A stretch of 64,000 bases of DNA from Stenotrophomonas rhizophila (GCF_000661955.1 NZ_CP007597.1:1357605-1421604), one strand, 5' to 3'; positions 30,071 through 39,261 are shown, counted from the first letter of the stretch. A program made the numbers and translations. Notes: generated by a model not told the origin, from the letters alone.

Positions 30071-31438
30071 TTGAACGTGATCTCCCCTGAAGTCTCCCCG
30101 GCCGACGACAGCCTGCAGCGCCTGGAACAGCTGGCCGACATCTCCCAACGCCTGCTGGAACGGGCCAAAGCCATGGGCGCCAGCCAGGCCGAGGTCAGCT
30201 GCAGCGACGAGCGCGGCCTGGACGTGAATGTGCGCCTGGGCGAGGTGGAAACGGTGGAATCCACCCGCGACCGCGGCATTGCGGTGACCGTCTACTTCGG
30301 CCAGCGCAAGGGCAGCGCCAGCACCGCCGACCTGCAGGACGCCAGCCTGGAATCGACCGTGGCCCAGGCCTGCGCCATTGCCCGGCACACCGAGGACGAC
30401 GCCGCGGCCGGGCTGGCCGAGGCCGCCCTGATGGCGCGCGCGTTCCCCGATCTGGACGGCTGGCACCCCTGGGACCTGGGCGCCGACGAGGCGCTGGACC
30501 TGGCCCTGGCCTGTGAAGCGGCCGGGCGCGAGGCCGATGGCCGCATCAGCAACTCCGATGGCGCCTCGGCCGCCACCTCGCAGAGCCTGTCGGTGTACGC
30601 CAATTCACATGGTTTCATCGGCCGCGAGCGCAGCAGCCACCACTCGGTGGGCTGCGCGCTGATCGCCGGGCAGGGCGACGGCATGCAGCGCGATGGCTGG
30701 TACAGCAGCGCGCTGGCCCGTGAAGACCTGGAATCGGCCGCCGCGATCGGCCGCCGTGCCGCCGAACGCACCGTGGCCCGGCTGCAGCCGCGCTCCATGG
30801 CGACCGCGCAGATGCCGGTGCTGTATTCGCCGGAGGTAGCGCGGTCGTTGATCGGCAGCCTGCTTGGCGCGGTATCCGGCGGCGCGCTGTACCGGCGGGC
30901 CAGCTTCCTGCTCGACAGCGTCGGCACCCGCCTGTTCCCGGACTGGTTCCAGGTGGAGGAGCTGCCGTTGCTGCGCCGCGGGCTGCGTTCGTCGGCGTTC
31001 GACGGTGATGGCGTGGCCACCCGCAACGCGGCGTTGATCACCGACGGCGTGCTGCAGCGCTACATCCTGGGCAGTTACTCGGCGCGCAAGCTGGGCCTGA
31101 CCACCACCGGCAATGCCGGCGGCGTGCACAACCTGAAGGTGGCGGCCAATGCCGGCGACCTGGCCTCCATCGCCCGGCAGATGGGCGAGGGCCTGCTGGT
31201 CACCGAGCTGATGGGCCAGGGCGTCAACGGGGTGACCGGCGACTACTCGCGCGGTGCCGGTGGCTTCCGCGTGGAGAACGGCGAAATCAGCTATCCGGTC
31301 GATGGCGTCACCATTGCCGGCAACCTCAAGGACATGTTCGCGAGCATCGAGGCCGTGGGCAGTGACGTGGACCGTCGCTCGCACGTGCAGGTCGGTTCGA
31401 TCCTGGTCGGGCGGATGACCGTTGCAGGCAACGATTGA
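30071..31438 (+). CDS. pmbA: Metalloprotease-complex subunit PmbA (TldE)
   Basis: 455 residues. It pairs with TldD and lacks its own zinc motif; the pair degrades and matures peptides in the cytoplasm. Characteristic segments are AKAMGASQAEVSCSDERGLDVNVRLGEVETVE at the N-terminus (only its first and last parts are cited: AKAMGASQAEV, GEVETVE), SLSVYANSHGF and the C-terminal GAGGFRVENGEISYPVDG. The start is TTG 30071, ten bases after an AGGATA-like ribosome-binding site; GTG 30077 is possible. Next on the same strand is a DUF4870 gene 78 bases downstream. Confidence 0.95.
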   Translation: MNVISPEVSPADDSLQRLEQLADISQRLLERAKAMGASQAEVSCSDERGLDVNVRLGEVETVESTRDRGIAVTVYFGQRKGSASTADLQDASLESTVAQACAIARHTEDDAAAGLAEAALMARAFPDLDGWHPWDLGADEALDLALACEAAGREADGRISNSDGASAATSQSLSVYANSHGFIGRERSSHHSVGCALIAGQGDGMQRDGWYSSALAREDLESAAAIGRRAAERTVARLQPRSMATAQMPVLYSPEVARSLIGSLLGAVSGGALYRRASFLLDSVGTRLFPDWFQVEELPLLRRGLRSSAFDGDGVATRNAALITDGVLQRYILGSYSARKLGLTTTGNAGGVHNLKVAANAGDLASIARQMGEGLLVTELMGQGVNGVTGDYSRGAGGFRVENGEISYPVDGVTIAGNLKDMFASIEAVGSDVDRRSHVQVGSILVGRMTVAGND

Positions 31439-31516
31439 CGTATCCTATCCCGGCTGCTCTGGCAGGCGGGGAGCCTGTCGCGCAATACCTACACACACCG
31501 AACAAGGAGTTTCACC

Positions 31517-31894
31517 GTGAGCGAATTCGACAACGTCACCGCCCCGCCGCCGGCCCCGACCGGCACCGCGCCGGCCGATCAGCGCACCATGGCGCTGGTG
31601 GCCCACATCCTGGGCATCTTCACCTGGTTCATCGGCCCGCTGATCATCTGGATGATCAACAAGGATGACAGCAGCAAGTCGTTCGTGACCGACCAGGCCA
31701 AGGAAGCGCTGAACTTCCAGATCACCATCACCATCGCGATGCTGATTTCGTTCGTGCTGATGATCGTGATCATCGGCGGCCTGCTGGCCCCGCTGGTCGG
31801 CATCCTGAACCTGGTCTTCTGCATCATCGCCGCGGTGAAGGCGAACAACGGCGAAGCGTACCGCTACCCGTTCACCCTGCGCCTGATCAAGTAA
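31517..31894 (+). CDS. DUF4870 membrane protein
   Basis: 125 residues. A short polar N-terminus precedes three membrane helices (about 27-48, 68-90 and 92-110), with the family patterns FIGPLIIWMINKDDS and QAKEALNFQITI that define DUF4870 (Tic20-like small membrane proteins of unknown function). It starts with GTG 31517, preceded by AAGGAG at good spacing, and ends before a strong terminator. Confidence 0.9.
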   Translation: MSEFDNVTAPPPAPTGTAPADQRTMALVAHILGIFTWFIGPLIIWMINKDDSSKSFVTDQAKEALNFQITITIAMLISFVLMIVIIGGLLAPLVGILNLVFCIIAAVKANNGEAYRYPFTLRLIK

Positions 31895-31920
31895 TCAGTC
31901 CCGCAGTGTGGAAACAAAAA

Positions 31921-31947
31921 ACGCCCGGCACTGCCGGGCGTTTTTTT
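31921..31947 (+). terminator. Intrinsic terminator after the DUF4870 gene
   Basis: A nine-base perfect stem (ACGCCCGGC with GCCGGGCGT, loop ACT) is followed by seven T residues. It ends exactly where the composite repeat begins. Confidence 0.9.
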
Positions 31948-31985
31948 GGCTGGCATCTCCGATCGGGCCGGCCGCGCGCGTGAGG

Positions 31986-32086
31986 GCCCCGCACCCGCCG
32001 GTAGGCCCCTGGTGCAAATGTCCCCCGGCCGCGTGGCGCGGCCTCCTCCTTTATTTTGCCCAGGAGCCTACCGGCGGCTACGGGGC
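31986..32086 (+). repeat. Large palindromic element A1
   Basis: 101 bases. Outer arms of about 26 bases (GCCCCG...CCGGTAGGC.CCTGG and its complement) enclose the family core GCAAATGTCCCCCGG, an apical hairpin (GGCCGCG/CGCGGCC) and CCTCCTCCTTTATTTTGC. GCAAA pairs with TTTGC, leaving an internal loop of C-rich strands. It faces element B1 across a 44-base linker. Confidence 0.8.
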
Positions 32087-32130
32087 TCGGCTTGCGGTGC
32101 GCAGGTGGACGCGACGCTTTTGGGACGGTG

Positions 32131-32258
32131 GTCGGCGGGTCGGGTGCTGGGCCCCGATGCCCTTGGAGGCGAAATCAAGGGGGAGGGGGCGGCCGCAGGC
32201 CGACGCCGGAGGACATTCGCCGGAAAGGGTATCGGGGCCCAGCGCCCGACCCGCCGAC
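32131..32258 (-). repeat. Large palindromic element B1
   Basis: 128 bases. Its 34-base arms (GTCGGCGGGTCGGG...) are complementary except at two positions. On the minus strand the core reads GCGAATGTCCTCCGG, an apical hairpin with CGGCC TGC GGCCG, then CCCCCTCCCCCTTGATTTCGC. Compared with type A the closing pair is G-C instead of A-T (GCGAA/TTCGC against GCAAA/TTTGC), a compensating change. Confidence 0.8.
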
Positions 32259-32343
32259 AGCTGCGTCTGCAAAGGGCTAAAGCACGTTTCTGCTCGCCCC
32301 GCATAGGGGCGAAGGACCTTTTCTGTGTGGTGCTGTTTGCCGC

Positions 32344-33222
32344 TCAGTGATCGCGTTCGACCGCCAGCCGCCCCAGCGCACGCAAGGCATCGGCGCGTTC
32401 GTCGTAGCCGGCCAGGCTGTCGTGCATGCGTTGGCTGAGTGCGGCCAGTTCGGCCTTGGCGCCATCCATGCCGAGCAGGGCGGGGAAGGTCGACTTGGCC
32501 TGCGCCTCGTCCTTGCCGGCGGTCTTGCCCAGCTGTTCGGAACTGGCTTCGACGTCCAGGATGTCATCGCGCACCTGGAACGCCAGCCCCAGTGCACTGG
32601 CGAAATCATCCAGCTGCAGCAGGTCGGTCTGCGGCGCATCGCCACACAACGCGCCCATCCGCACCGCCGCGCGGATCAGCGCACCGGTCTTCAGTGCATG
32701 CATGCGCTGCAATGAAGCCAGCGGCTGCGCATGGCCGGTGGCATCGATGTCCAGCGCCTGGCCACCGCACATGCCGGCGGCGCCGGAAGCGTGGGTCAGC
32801 GCCTGCAGGCAGTGCACGCGCAACAGCGCCGGCAGCGCGGCATCGGCCAGCAGGCCGAACGCACGCGTCTGCAGCGCATCACCGGCGAGGATCGCGGTGG
32901 CTTCGTCGAAGGCGATGTGCGTAGTGGGACGGCCGCGACGCAGCGCGTCGTCGTCCATCGCCGGCAGGTCATCGTGCACCAGCGAATAGGCGTGGATCAG
33001 TTCCACCGCCATTGCCGGTGCATCCAGTGCGTGCTCGTCGGCACCGAACACCTGGCCGCTGGCATACACCAGCAGCGGGCGCATGCGCTTGCCACCGCCG
33101 AGCACCGCGTAGCGCATCGCCTGGTGCAGGCGCTGCGGTGCGTGTTCGGGAGAAGGCAGGCTGGCGTCGAGCTGGCTTTCGATGCGGTCGCGCCAACGCG
33201 CGAACGTAGGCTCAACCATCAT
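32344..33222 (-). CDS. ispA: Polyprenyl synthetase, farnesyl diphosphate synthase
   Basis: 292 residues. It condenses dimethylallyl and isopentenyl diphosphate to geranyl and farnesyl diphosphate in the cytoplasm, feeding undecaprenyl and ubiquinone synthesis. Both Asp-rich motifs are visible: DDLPAMDDD (first) and DDILD (second), with GGKRMRP upstream. The start at the double ATG 33222/33219 overlaps the end of xseB by 8-11 bases. xseB-ispA is the common pairing; the usual third gene dxs is not next. Confidence 0.94.
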   Translation of the reverse strand: MMVEPTFARWRDRIESQLDASLPSPEHAPQRLHQAMRYAVLGGGKRMRPLLVYASGQVFGADEHALDAPAMAVELIHAYSLVHDDLPAMDDDALRRGRPTTHIAFDEATAILAGDALQTRAFGLLADAALPALLRVHCLQALTHASGAAGMCGGQALDIDATGHAQPLASLQRMHALKTGALIRAAVRMGALCGDAPQTDLLQLDDFASALGLAFQVRDDILDVEASSEQLGKTAGKDEAQAKSTFPALLGMDGAKAELAALSQRMHDSLAGYDERADALRALGRLAVERDH

Positions 33223-33472
33223 GGCCGGGTGGATCGAAGCGTTCGGCGGTGTCGGGGCGGGCCGGGTCGCTGAGCAGGCGCACGCGCAGTTCGGCCTGTT
33301 CCAGCGCCTGCTGGCACTGGCGGTACAGGCCGACGCCGCGCTCGTAGGCGCTGAGCGATTGTTCCAGGCTCAGATCACCGGCTTCCATCTTCTCCACCAG
33401 CTGTTCCAGCTCTTCCAGCGACTGCTCGAAGTGGACGACCGGGGAGGTTTCGTTGGGGGACTTCTTGGGCAT
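33212..33472 (-). CDS. xseB: Exodeoxyribonuclease VII small subunit
   Basis: 86 residues, normal size. Several copies bind the large subunit XseA to form exonuclease VII, which degrades single-stranded DNA. The core [27 protein letters not shown] is the family pattern (key part [20 protein letters not shown]), followed by a helical tail [15 protein letters not shown] 33472 is preferred to a TTG seven codons upstream. It is cotranslated with ispA. Confidence 0.94.
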   Translation of the reverse strand: MPKKSPNETSPVVHFEQSLEELEQLVEKMEAGDLSLEQSLSAYERGVGLYRQCQQALEQAELRVRLLSDPARPDTAERFDPPGHDG

Positions 33473-33508
33473 GGGACAAGTGTGATGCGCCAACCCAGCG
33501 GGGTCAAT

Positions 33509-34795
33509 TCACGCCGCGCCCGGGGTCCAGCGCAGCTGTGCGTGGTGTTCATCCAGCCAATGCTGCAGCGGTGCGGCGATGACCCGGTCGCCGGCCGCCA
33601 TCAGCACCGCGCCGTCGAACAACAGCGGCAGCTGGCGCCGCTGCCACGGCGGCAGCCCCCGCTGTTGCAGCAGGTCCTTGAGCGCATGGGAGTGGGTGCG
33701 CCCGGGCAACTGGATACGCTCACCGCCGCGGCGCGCGCTCACCTGCAGGGGCGTGGCCAGCTGGCTGGCGCCCAACAGCTCCAGCTGGCCGCCGTCGGGC
33801 AGCGCCAAGGGCGCACGGCCATCCCAGTGCACGCTCCAGTGCGGGGGCAGCGCCAGCGTGGCCGACAGCAGGTGCAGTTCGCTGCGCCACCGGCGGATCC
33901 GCGCGCCCTGCCAGGCGAACTGGGCGTCGGCGTCGTGTGCGGCCGGCAGCAGGTCGCGCTCGATGGCGTCCACCCCGGCGGCAGGCAGCGGCGGCAGCCC
34001 GCAGTTGCGCACCCATTGGCGCAGCAGGCGGGCACGGCGTTCGCGCGGCAGCCGCAGCAGGCGCGTGCCATCCAGCACGCCGGGGGCCAGGCTGCAGCGC
34101 CGCAGGGCGTCCTGGTCGGACACGTCCAGCAACTGCTGCGCCTGCGCGCAGAGTGCGGCACTGCGTGCGAAGGCGGCATCGGCCTGCGGCCAGCGTTGCT
34201 GCAGCAGCGGCAACACGTGCAGGCGCAGGAAATTGCGGTCGGCCTCGTCGCTGGCATTGCTGGGGTCGTCAACCCAGTGCAGCGCCTGCGACTGCGCATA
34301 GGCCAGCAGCGCGGCGCGCGGCACCTGCAGCAGCGGGCGCCACACCGTACCGGTGGCAAACGGCGCCTCGCTGCGGATTGCGGCCAGCCCATCCACCCCG
34401 GACCCGCGCAGGGCGCGCAGCAGGAAGGTTTCGGCCTGGTCGTCGCGGTGATGGGCCAGGGCCAGCTGTTCGCCCGGGCGCAGGGCGCTGGCGAACGCAT
34501 CGCGGCGGGCATGGCGCGCGGCCGCTTCCAGGCCGTGGCCGCTGTCGCGGGCCACGTCGACGCCGATCACCTGCAGGTCGATGTTCCAGGCCGTGCAGAT
34601 CGCCTGGCAATGCTGCGCCCACGCGTCGGCAGCCGGTTGCAGGCCATGGTGCACGTGCACCGCACGCAGGCCGGCATCGCGCTGCGCAGCCGACTGCGCC
34701 AGCCAATGCAGCAGCACGGTGGAATCGAGTCCACCACTGAAGCCCACCAGGACCGGGCGGGGGGCAGCGGAGAGATGGGGCAGGGGCGAGGACAT
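33509..34795 (-). CDS. tilS: tRNA(Ile)-lysidine synthase
   Basis: 428 residues. It converts cytidine 34 of tRNA-Ile(CAU) to lysidine so that it reads AUA. The ATP pyrophosphatase P-loop SGGLDS (residues 20-25) and the HHRDDQAET motif are intact, and the C-terminal recognition domain includes LKDLLQQRGLPPWQRRQLPLL. The ATG at 34795 is the first that precedes the P-loop at the usual distance; the frame stays open upstream for 103 codons that overlap the neighbouring gene region and lack family similarity. Confidence 0.94.
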   Translation of the reverse strand: MSSPLPHLSAAPRPVLVGFSGGLDSTVLLHWLAQSAAQRDAGLRAVHVHHGLQPAADAWAQHCQAICTAWNIDLQVIGVDVARDSGHGLEAAARHARRDAFASALRPGEQLALAHHRDDQAETFLLRALRGSGVDGLAAIRSEAPFATGTVWRPLLQVPRAALLAYAQSQALHWVDDPSNASDEADRNFLRLHVLPLLQQRWPQADAAFARSAALCAQAQQLLDVSDQDALRRCSLAPGVLDGTRLLRLPRERRARLLRQWVRNCGLPPLPAAGVDAIERDLLPAAHDADAQFAWQGARIRRWRSELHLLSATLALPPHWSVHWDGRAPLALPDGGQLELLGASQLATPLQVSARRGGERIQLPGRTHSHALKDLLQQRGLPPWQRRQLPLLFDGAVLMAAGDRVIAAPLQHWLDEHHAQLRWTPGAA

Positions 34796-34862
34796 CGGTT
34801 CGGGCAGGCTCAGGCAGGGAGGCAGTATCGACGCTGCGGGCCAGGCTCGCCACGCACGGCGG

Positions 34863-35423
34863 TCAGGGGGTGGTCGGTTCGGGCACGCGGATGCCCTGGC
34901 GATTGATATGGAACCAGTGGCCGCCTTCCACCGGCGTGTGGCCCTCGCCGTCGGGTGTGCCGGGGCGGCAGCCATTGCAGACCTGGGCGATGCCGTCGGC
35001 GAAGGGCCAGGCGAAATCGAACGTGGCCGGGAACGCCTGCTCCAGCGCGGCGGTGAAGTAGCCGACGCGTGGGCCGATACGGCCGCGCAGCAGGCCCTCC
35101 TCAACGTAATCCGGCCCGCTGTCCCAGGTCAGCACGGCCTGGGTGCGGCCGGTACGGGTCACGTAGTGGAAGCTGCCGGCGGCATATACCGCCGCCAGCC
35201 CGTCGGCATCGTAGGGGAGATCGGGCAGGACGCTGGCGGCGATCCGTGGCGCGCCATTGACCACCTCGCAGCCGGGCAACGCCCACAGGCCGTGTTCCTC
35301 GGTGAGCACCTGGCAGGCCGGTGCCTGGGCCAGCGCGGTGCCAGCCCAGGCCAGCCCGGCCGCCAGCAACAGCGGCCGCGCGTGGCGGCCCCTGCGGCGT
35401 GCGGCCGGCGTGCGTGCCGGCAT
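34863..35423 (-). CDS. Secreted WG-repeat-like protein
   Basis: 186 residues. A basic N-terminus and signal peptide (to about ALAQ, residue 33) direct it out of the cytoplasm. The mature part resembles WG-repeat proteins: GSFHYVTRTGRTQAVLTWDSG, a GKIGYF-like GPRVGYFTAALEQAFPATFDFAWPF (key piece FDFAWPFADGIAQVC) and a final GGHWFHINRQG. Four cysteines may form disulfides. The ATG overlaps the stop codon of the alkaline phosphatase gene by one base, so the two are cotranslated and may act together in the periplasm. The family is only a resemblance. Confidence 0.7.
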   Translation of the reverse strand: MPARTPAARRRGRHARPLLLAAGLAWAGTALAQAPACQVLTEEHGLWALPGCEVVNGAPRIAASVLPDLPYDADGLAAVYAAGSFHYVTRTGRTQAVLTWDSGPDYVEEGLLRGRIGPRVGYFTAALEQAFPATFDFAWPFADGIAQVCNGCRPGTPDGEGHTPVEGGHWFHINRQGIRVPEPTTP

Positions 35424-37132
35424 CAGTTGGCGTCGGCCTTGCGCTCGAACGCCTTCGGCGTGGGCAGGTCCACCGGCACGCCCTTGGCGTCGCATGTGCC
35501 GGCCTCGCACAGGCGCTGGCGCAGGCGCGGGGTGGCCTGCACGATCATGTGGTAGATCGTGTTCTGCTCCATGGTGCCGCGGATGGCCTTGCTGCCCGGG
35601 CCGCGTGCCCAGATGCCGACGTCTTCGCCGCCATGGGTTTCACTCTTGGTCGGCACCAGCGCTTCCTGCATGTAATCGGGGTGCTCGGTGTCCACGTGGC
35701 TCAGGTCCGGGCGACCGGCGGCCGGGTCGAAGCTGCTCGGGTTGTGCGGATACACCTTCGGGCCGGCCGGCTGCTGGTTGGTGGCGCCGGTGTAACCGGG
35801 GCCGTTGGCGTAGCTGAGCGTGGTGTAGGGCAGGCCGAGGCCGTCGCGGGCCACGTCCAGGCCGCCCACGCCGTCTTCGCCGCCCTTGTCCTTGACCTTG
35901 CCCAGGATCGGGTTGCCGCGGGCCGGGTAACCGACGAAGTTCAGGGTGTGCGAATGGTCGGCGGTGACGATGATCAGGGTGTCCTGGTCGGAGGTTGCCT
36001 CGACGGCTGCGCGCACGGCATCGGACAGGGCCACGGTATCGCTGAGGGCGCGGTACGCGTTGCCGCTGTGGTTGGCATGGTCGATGCGCGCGCCCTCGAC
36101 CATCAGCACGTAGCCTTCCTTGTGCCGGGACAGGGTGCTGATGGCAGCCTTGGTCAGCTCGGCCAGGCTGGGCTCGCCGGACGGGTCGTCCTTGCGCTCG
36201 ATCTCGTAGCGCATGTGGTCCGGCTCGAACAGGCCCAGCAGCGCCGGGGCATTGCGCGCGGCCTGCAGCTGCTTGGCGTTCCAGACATAGGCGCCCTGCG
36301 GGTGGGCCTGCTGCCATTCGGTGACCAGGCTGCGGCCGTCCAGGCGCTGGCCGACCTTGTCGTCATACTCGGGATCGCGCTCTTCCACGGTGGTGAATTC
36401 ACCGCGGCCGCCGCCCAGGGCAACCAGCGGACCACGGCCATAGCGCGCGGTGGACAGCAGCTGCTGGGCGATGTCGGTGCAGCCGGCGGCCTTGGCGGCG
36501 TCGGGCACGTCGGTGTCGTTTTCCCAGTTGCGCTCGGGCGAGTGCGCGTAGGTGGCGGCCGGGGTGGCGTGGGTCAGGCGCGCGGTGGACACGATGCCGG
36601 TGGCCATGTGCGCGCTGTCGGCCAGCTGCAGCCAGGTCAGCAGGCCCTTGTTGAGGCTGTCGGCGCAGTCGTTGCGGGTGCCGGCGCTGACGCCGATGGC
36701 GCCCATGTGGGTCTTCACGCCGGTGGTGATGGCGGTCATGGTGCCGGCCGAATCGGGGGTCTGCGAGTCGGTGTTGTAGGTCTTGCTGAATGCGGTGGCC
36801 GGGAAGCGCTCCCAGGACAGCAGGTTCTCTTCACCCGGGTTGCCGTTGCGCTGGCCTTCGAAAATGCGCGCGGCGGCGACCGTGGTGAGGCTCATTCCGT
36901 CACCCAGGAACAGGATGACATTCTTGGCCTTGCCGTCCATGGCGCCGCTGCCGGCGGCACGGGCGGCCCCGCTGCGGTACCACCACTGGGGGGTTTCACC
37001 GGCCGGGTGGGCCACGGCGGGAACATCGATGGCAACCGCGCCGGGGGCCGTGGCGGCGGGGGTACCGGTGGCGCAGGCGCCGAGCAGCAGGGTGGTGGCG
37101 ATGGCCGCCACCAGGGACGTGGAACGGGACAT
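35423..37132 (-). CDS. Alkaline phosphatase, lipoprotein form
   Basis: 569 residues. A lipoprotein signal peptide ends in LLGAC (Cys20), so the enzyme is probably tethered in the periplasm or outer membrane. The PhoA-type catalytic centre is complete: NVILFLGDGM (metal), TPDSAGT (nucleophile Ser), EGARIDHANHSGN, and TADHSHT followed by THGGEDVGIWARGPGS (metal-binding His). It releases phosphate from monoesters at alkaline pH. ATG 37132 begins the signal peptide; an earlier in-frame start at 37201 is unlikely. No Pho box is evident upstream by eye. Confidence 0.93.
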   Translation of the reverse strand: MSRSTSLVAAIATTLLLGACATGTPAATAPGAVAIDVPAVAHPAGETPQWWYRSGAARAAGSGAMDGKAKNVILFLGDGMSLTTVAAARIFEGQRNGNPGEENLLSWERFPATAFSKTYNTDSQTPDSAGTMTAITTGVKTHMGAIGVSAGTRNDCADSLNKGLLTWLQLADSAHMATGIVSTARLTHATPAATYAHSPERNWENDTDVPDAAKAAGCTDIAQQLLSTARYGRGPLVALGGGRGEFTTVEERDPEYDDKVGQRLDGRSLVTEWQQAHPQGAYVWNAKQLQAARNAPALLGLFEPDHMRYEIERKDDPSGEPSLAELTKAAISTLSRHKEGYVLMVEGARIDHANHSGNAYRALSDTVALSDAVRAAVEATSDQDTLIIVTADHSHTLNFVGYPARGNPILGKVKDKGGEDGVGGLDVARDGLGLPYTTLSYANGPGYTGATNQQPAGPKVYPHNPSSFDPAAGRPDLSHVDTEHPDYMQEALVPTKSETHGGEDVGIWARGPGSKAIRGTMEQNTIYHMIVQATPRLRQRLCEAGTCDAKGVPVDLPTPKAFERKADAN

Positions 37133-37281
37133 GGACGGGCATATCTCACAGGTGAATCGGGCGTTCATTATGCAGAACGGCGCAAGGCACGCCGATGACA
37201 CGCTGATTTTCCGTGTGCGCCTCGTTCCGCGGGCGCGGTTGGGCTAAGGTGCCTAGCTGTCGAATTCTCTCTGGAAAGCTC

Positions 37282-38610
37282 ATGAAGCTGGTTTCTGCGT
37301 GGTTGCGGATTCCGTTCTGGCAACGCGTGCTGGGCGGCTTCGTGCTGGGTGCGCTGGCCGGGTGGTTGCTGGGTCCGGCGGCCGAGGTTTGGTTCGGCCC
37401 GTTGGGCGACCTGTACGTGACGCTGATCAAGATGATCGCGGTGCCGCTGGTGTTCTTCGCGGTGATCAACGCAATCTCTTCGCTGCACGGGCAAAAGTCG
37501 GTGGCAGCCCTGGGCGGGCGCACGTTCCTGTGGTTCATCATCACCGCGGCGCTTGCGGTGTGCGTGGGGCTGGCGGTGGGCACGATCCTGCAGCCGGGCA
37601 CGGGCAACCTGAGCCTGAGCATGGACCACGGCTACACGCCGCGCGAAGTGCCCAGCGTGGTGAAGGTGCTGATGGACGTGGTGCCGTCGAACGTGTTCTA
37701 CGCGCTGACGGGCATTGGCACGCGGGTGAACGCGGCCGGTGAGACGGTGCTGGCGGCGGGGCGCGGGTCGATCCTGCCGGTGATCTTCTTCGCCGGGCTG
37801 CTGGGCTTTGCGATGGTGAAGCTGGGCGACAAGGTGGCCGAGGCGCGCAAGCTGACCGGGCAGATGAGCGACATCATGATCCAGGTGACGCGCTTCGTGC
37901 TGGAGATGACGCCGCTGGGAACCTTCGGGTTGATCGCCGGGCTGGTGGGCAGTTATGGGTTCGAGAAGCTGCTGCCGTTGGGCAACTTCGTGCTGGCGCT
38001 GTACGTGGCCTGCGCGTTCCATATCGTGGTGGTGTACGGCGGGCTGCTGCTGTCGCACGGGTTGAATCCGCTGAAGTTCTTCCGCGGGGCGGCGCCGGGG
38101 ATGCAGGTAGCCTTCGTGAGTTCGTCGAGCTTTGCGGCGATGCCGGCGGCGATGCGGTCGATCACGCACAATCTGGGCGTGAACAAGGATTACGCGTCGT
38201 TCGCGGTGCCGTTGGGCGCGAGCATCAAGATGGATGGCTGTGGTGCGATCTATCCGGCGTTGTGCGCGGTGTTCATCGCGCAGTACACGGGGGTGCCGTT
38301 GACGCCGGAGCAGTACATCGTGGTGTTGATCGCGTCGGTGCTGGGCAGTTTCGGTACGGCGGGCGTGCCGGGCACGGCGGTGGTGATGGCGACGGTGGTG
38401 TTGAGCGCGGCGAACCTGCCGTTGGAGACCATCGGGTATCTGTATGCGATCGACCGGATCCTGGACATGATGCGCACGATGACCAATGTGACCGGGCAGA
38501 TGCTGGTGCCGGTGCTGGTGGCCAAGGAGACCGGGTTGCTGGACAAGTCGGTGTACGACAATCCATCCACCAATCTGGGCGTGGACGAGTTGGAGAAACG
38601 CGCGTCCTGA
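37282..38610 (+). CDS. Dicarboxylate/amino acid:cation symporter (DAACS family)
   Basis: 442 residues with eight membrane segments and two re-entrant loops. The fingerprints are the serine-rich loop FVSSSSFAAMP, the ion/substrate site IKMDGCGAIYP (NMDGT in GltP is KMDGC here) and GTAGVPGTAVVM. It takes up glutamate, aspartate or C4-dicarboxylates with H+ or Na+ through the inner membrane; the exact substrate is not decided by sequence. GGAAAG before the ATG at 37282 serves as ribosome-binding site. It is divergent from the alkaline phosphatase gene and ends at a strong terminator. Confidence 0.92.
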   Translation: MKLVSAWLRIPFWQRVLGGFVLGALAGWLLGPAAEVWFGPLGDLYVTLIKMIAVPLVFFAVINAISSLHGQKSVAALGGRTFLWFIITAALAVCVGLAVGTILQPGTGNLSLSMDHGYTPREVPSVVKVLMDVVPSNVFYALTGIGTRVNAAGETVLAAGRGSILPVIFFAGLLGFAMVKLGDKVAEARKLTGQMSDIMIQVTRFVLEMTPLGTFGLIAGLVGSYGFEKLLPLGNFVLALYVACAFHIVVVYGGLLLSHGLNPLKFFRGAAPGMQVAFVSSSSFAAMPAAMRSITHNLGVNKDYASFAVPLGASIKMDGCGAIYPALCAVFIAQYTGVPLTPEQYIVVLIASVLGSFGTAGVPGTAVVMATVVLSAANLPLETIGYLYAIDRILDMMRTMTNVTGQMLVPVLVAKETGLLDKSVYDNPSTNLGVDELEKRAS

Positions 38611-38638
38611 GTGGTACGTTCGAAGGTGATGAGGATGG

Positions 38639-38666
38639 GCCCGCGAAAGCGGGCCTGTTTTTTTTT
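38639..38666 (+). terminator. Intrinsic terminator of the symporter gene
   Basis: Stem GCCCGC/GCGGGC with a GAAA tetraloop, followed by nine consecutive T residues after CTG. It lies 29 bases beyond the stop codon. Confidence 0.92.
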
Positions 38667-38679
38667 AGAAGCTGAAAGC

Positions 38680-38701
38680 AACTTCAACTTCAACTTCAAC
38701 T
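38680..38701. repeat. Hexanucleotide tandem repeat AACTTC
   Basis: Three full copies of AACTTC and a partial fourth in the gene-free region between the symporter terminator and the fap promoter. It is outside any gene, so length changes would not shift a reading frame. Confidence 0.75.
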
Positions 38702-38730
38702 GCTCAAAGCCGGTGTCCGAGTGTTGCTGG

Positions 38731-38922
38731 GGTGGGTCGGCATGGGTGGGTATCCGGGACACGCCGCAAGTCCCGCTCCGCGGCCCGGCCCAGCCGCTGG
38801 CGGCTGTGCGTTCGGACGCATGCGAGGCAATGCCTCGCAAGCAATGCGTCCTCACCCGTGTAGGCTCCGTCGCGCCATCCATGGCGCTCAGGGTCCCGGC
38901 TACCCACCCATGCCGACCCATC
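38731..38922. repeat. Long inverted repeat with nested palindromes
   Basis: Arms of about 30 bases (38731-38760 and 38893-38922; key block GGGTCGGCATGGGTGGGTA) are complementary at all but one or two positions and enclose about 130 bases. Inside are further self-complementary stretches: GCGAGGCA-A-TGCCTCGC and GCGCCAT-CC-ATGGCGC. It fills most of the space between the symporter and the fap regulatory region. No open frame here looks coding. It differs from the A/B elements and from SMAG palindromes. Confidence 0.65.
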
Positions 38923-39150
38923 CACACTGAGTCGGTGTGCACAGGAGAGCAAGAGTTGCACTGCAAAGGCACATGCACTTCCTTTCCCCAGTTAGCCGAA
39001 GCTCGAACGCTGGTGTCGCAATGGAGTCAGAGGATTGCCGTGCTGTTGCCTGTTGCTCTGCCCACCCACCCCAGCCCAGCTTAGGAGCACAAGGCAACCG
39101 CCGCTCTTCGCCCCCGGAGTGCGTGCGACCAACCTGACTACGCGCTGTAA

Positions 39151-39184
39151 ACGGTGTATCAGCCGGTGTAACACAGGTGATACA
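39151..39184 (+). promoter_or_regulatory. Candidate upstream activator site for the fap operon, distal
   Basis: Three related half-sites: GGTGTATCA (39151), GGTGTAACA (39163) and the inverted TGATACACC (39176-39184); the first and third are exact complements. They lie about 150-180 bases upstream of the -24/-12 promoter, the normal range for sigma54 activator sites. The binding protein is not proven. Confidence 0.5.
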
Positions 39185-39261
39185 CCCACGAAGAACCGAG
39201 CAGCGGCGGGCTTGTCGGTCGTGTGATGCGCTTGTTCAGCAGATGTTATCTCCAACGAATC

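Larger units (their letters stand above)
31948..32306. repeat. Composite intergenic module, copy 1 (elements A1 + B1)
   Basis: This gene-free stretch between the convergent 3' ends of the DUF4870 and ispA genes aligns along nearly its whole length with the reverse complement of 46711-47064. Shared blocks, in order, are: GGCTGGC.TCTCC.ATCGGGC, GCGTGAGGGCCCCG, palindrome A, the linker starting TCGGCTTGCGGT and containing GCTTTT, palindrome B in reverse, and a flank with GCACGTTTCTGC then CCCCGC. Similarity beyond the palindromes indicates one duplicated unit and rules out chance hairpins. No plausible gene lies here; short open frames in it are products of the repeat. Confidence 0.75.

Noticed and set aside
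31948..32306. Insertion sequence or prophage remnant
   Set aside because: There is no transposase, integrase or phage gene in the window and no target duplication that I can see by eye; mobility is left as an open question under findings.
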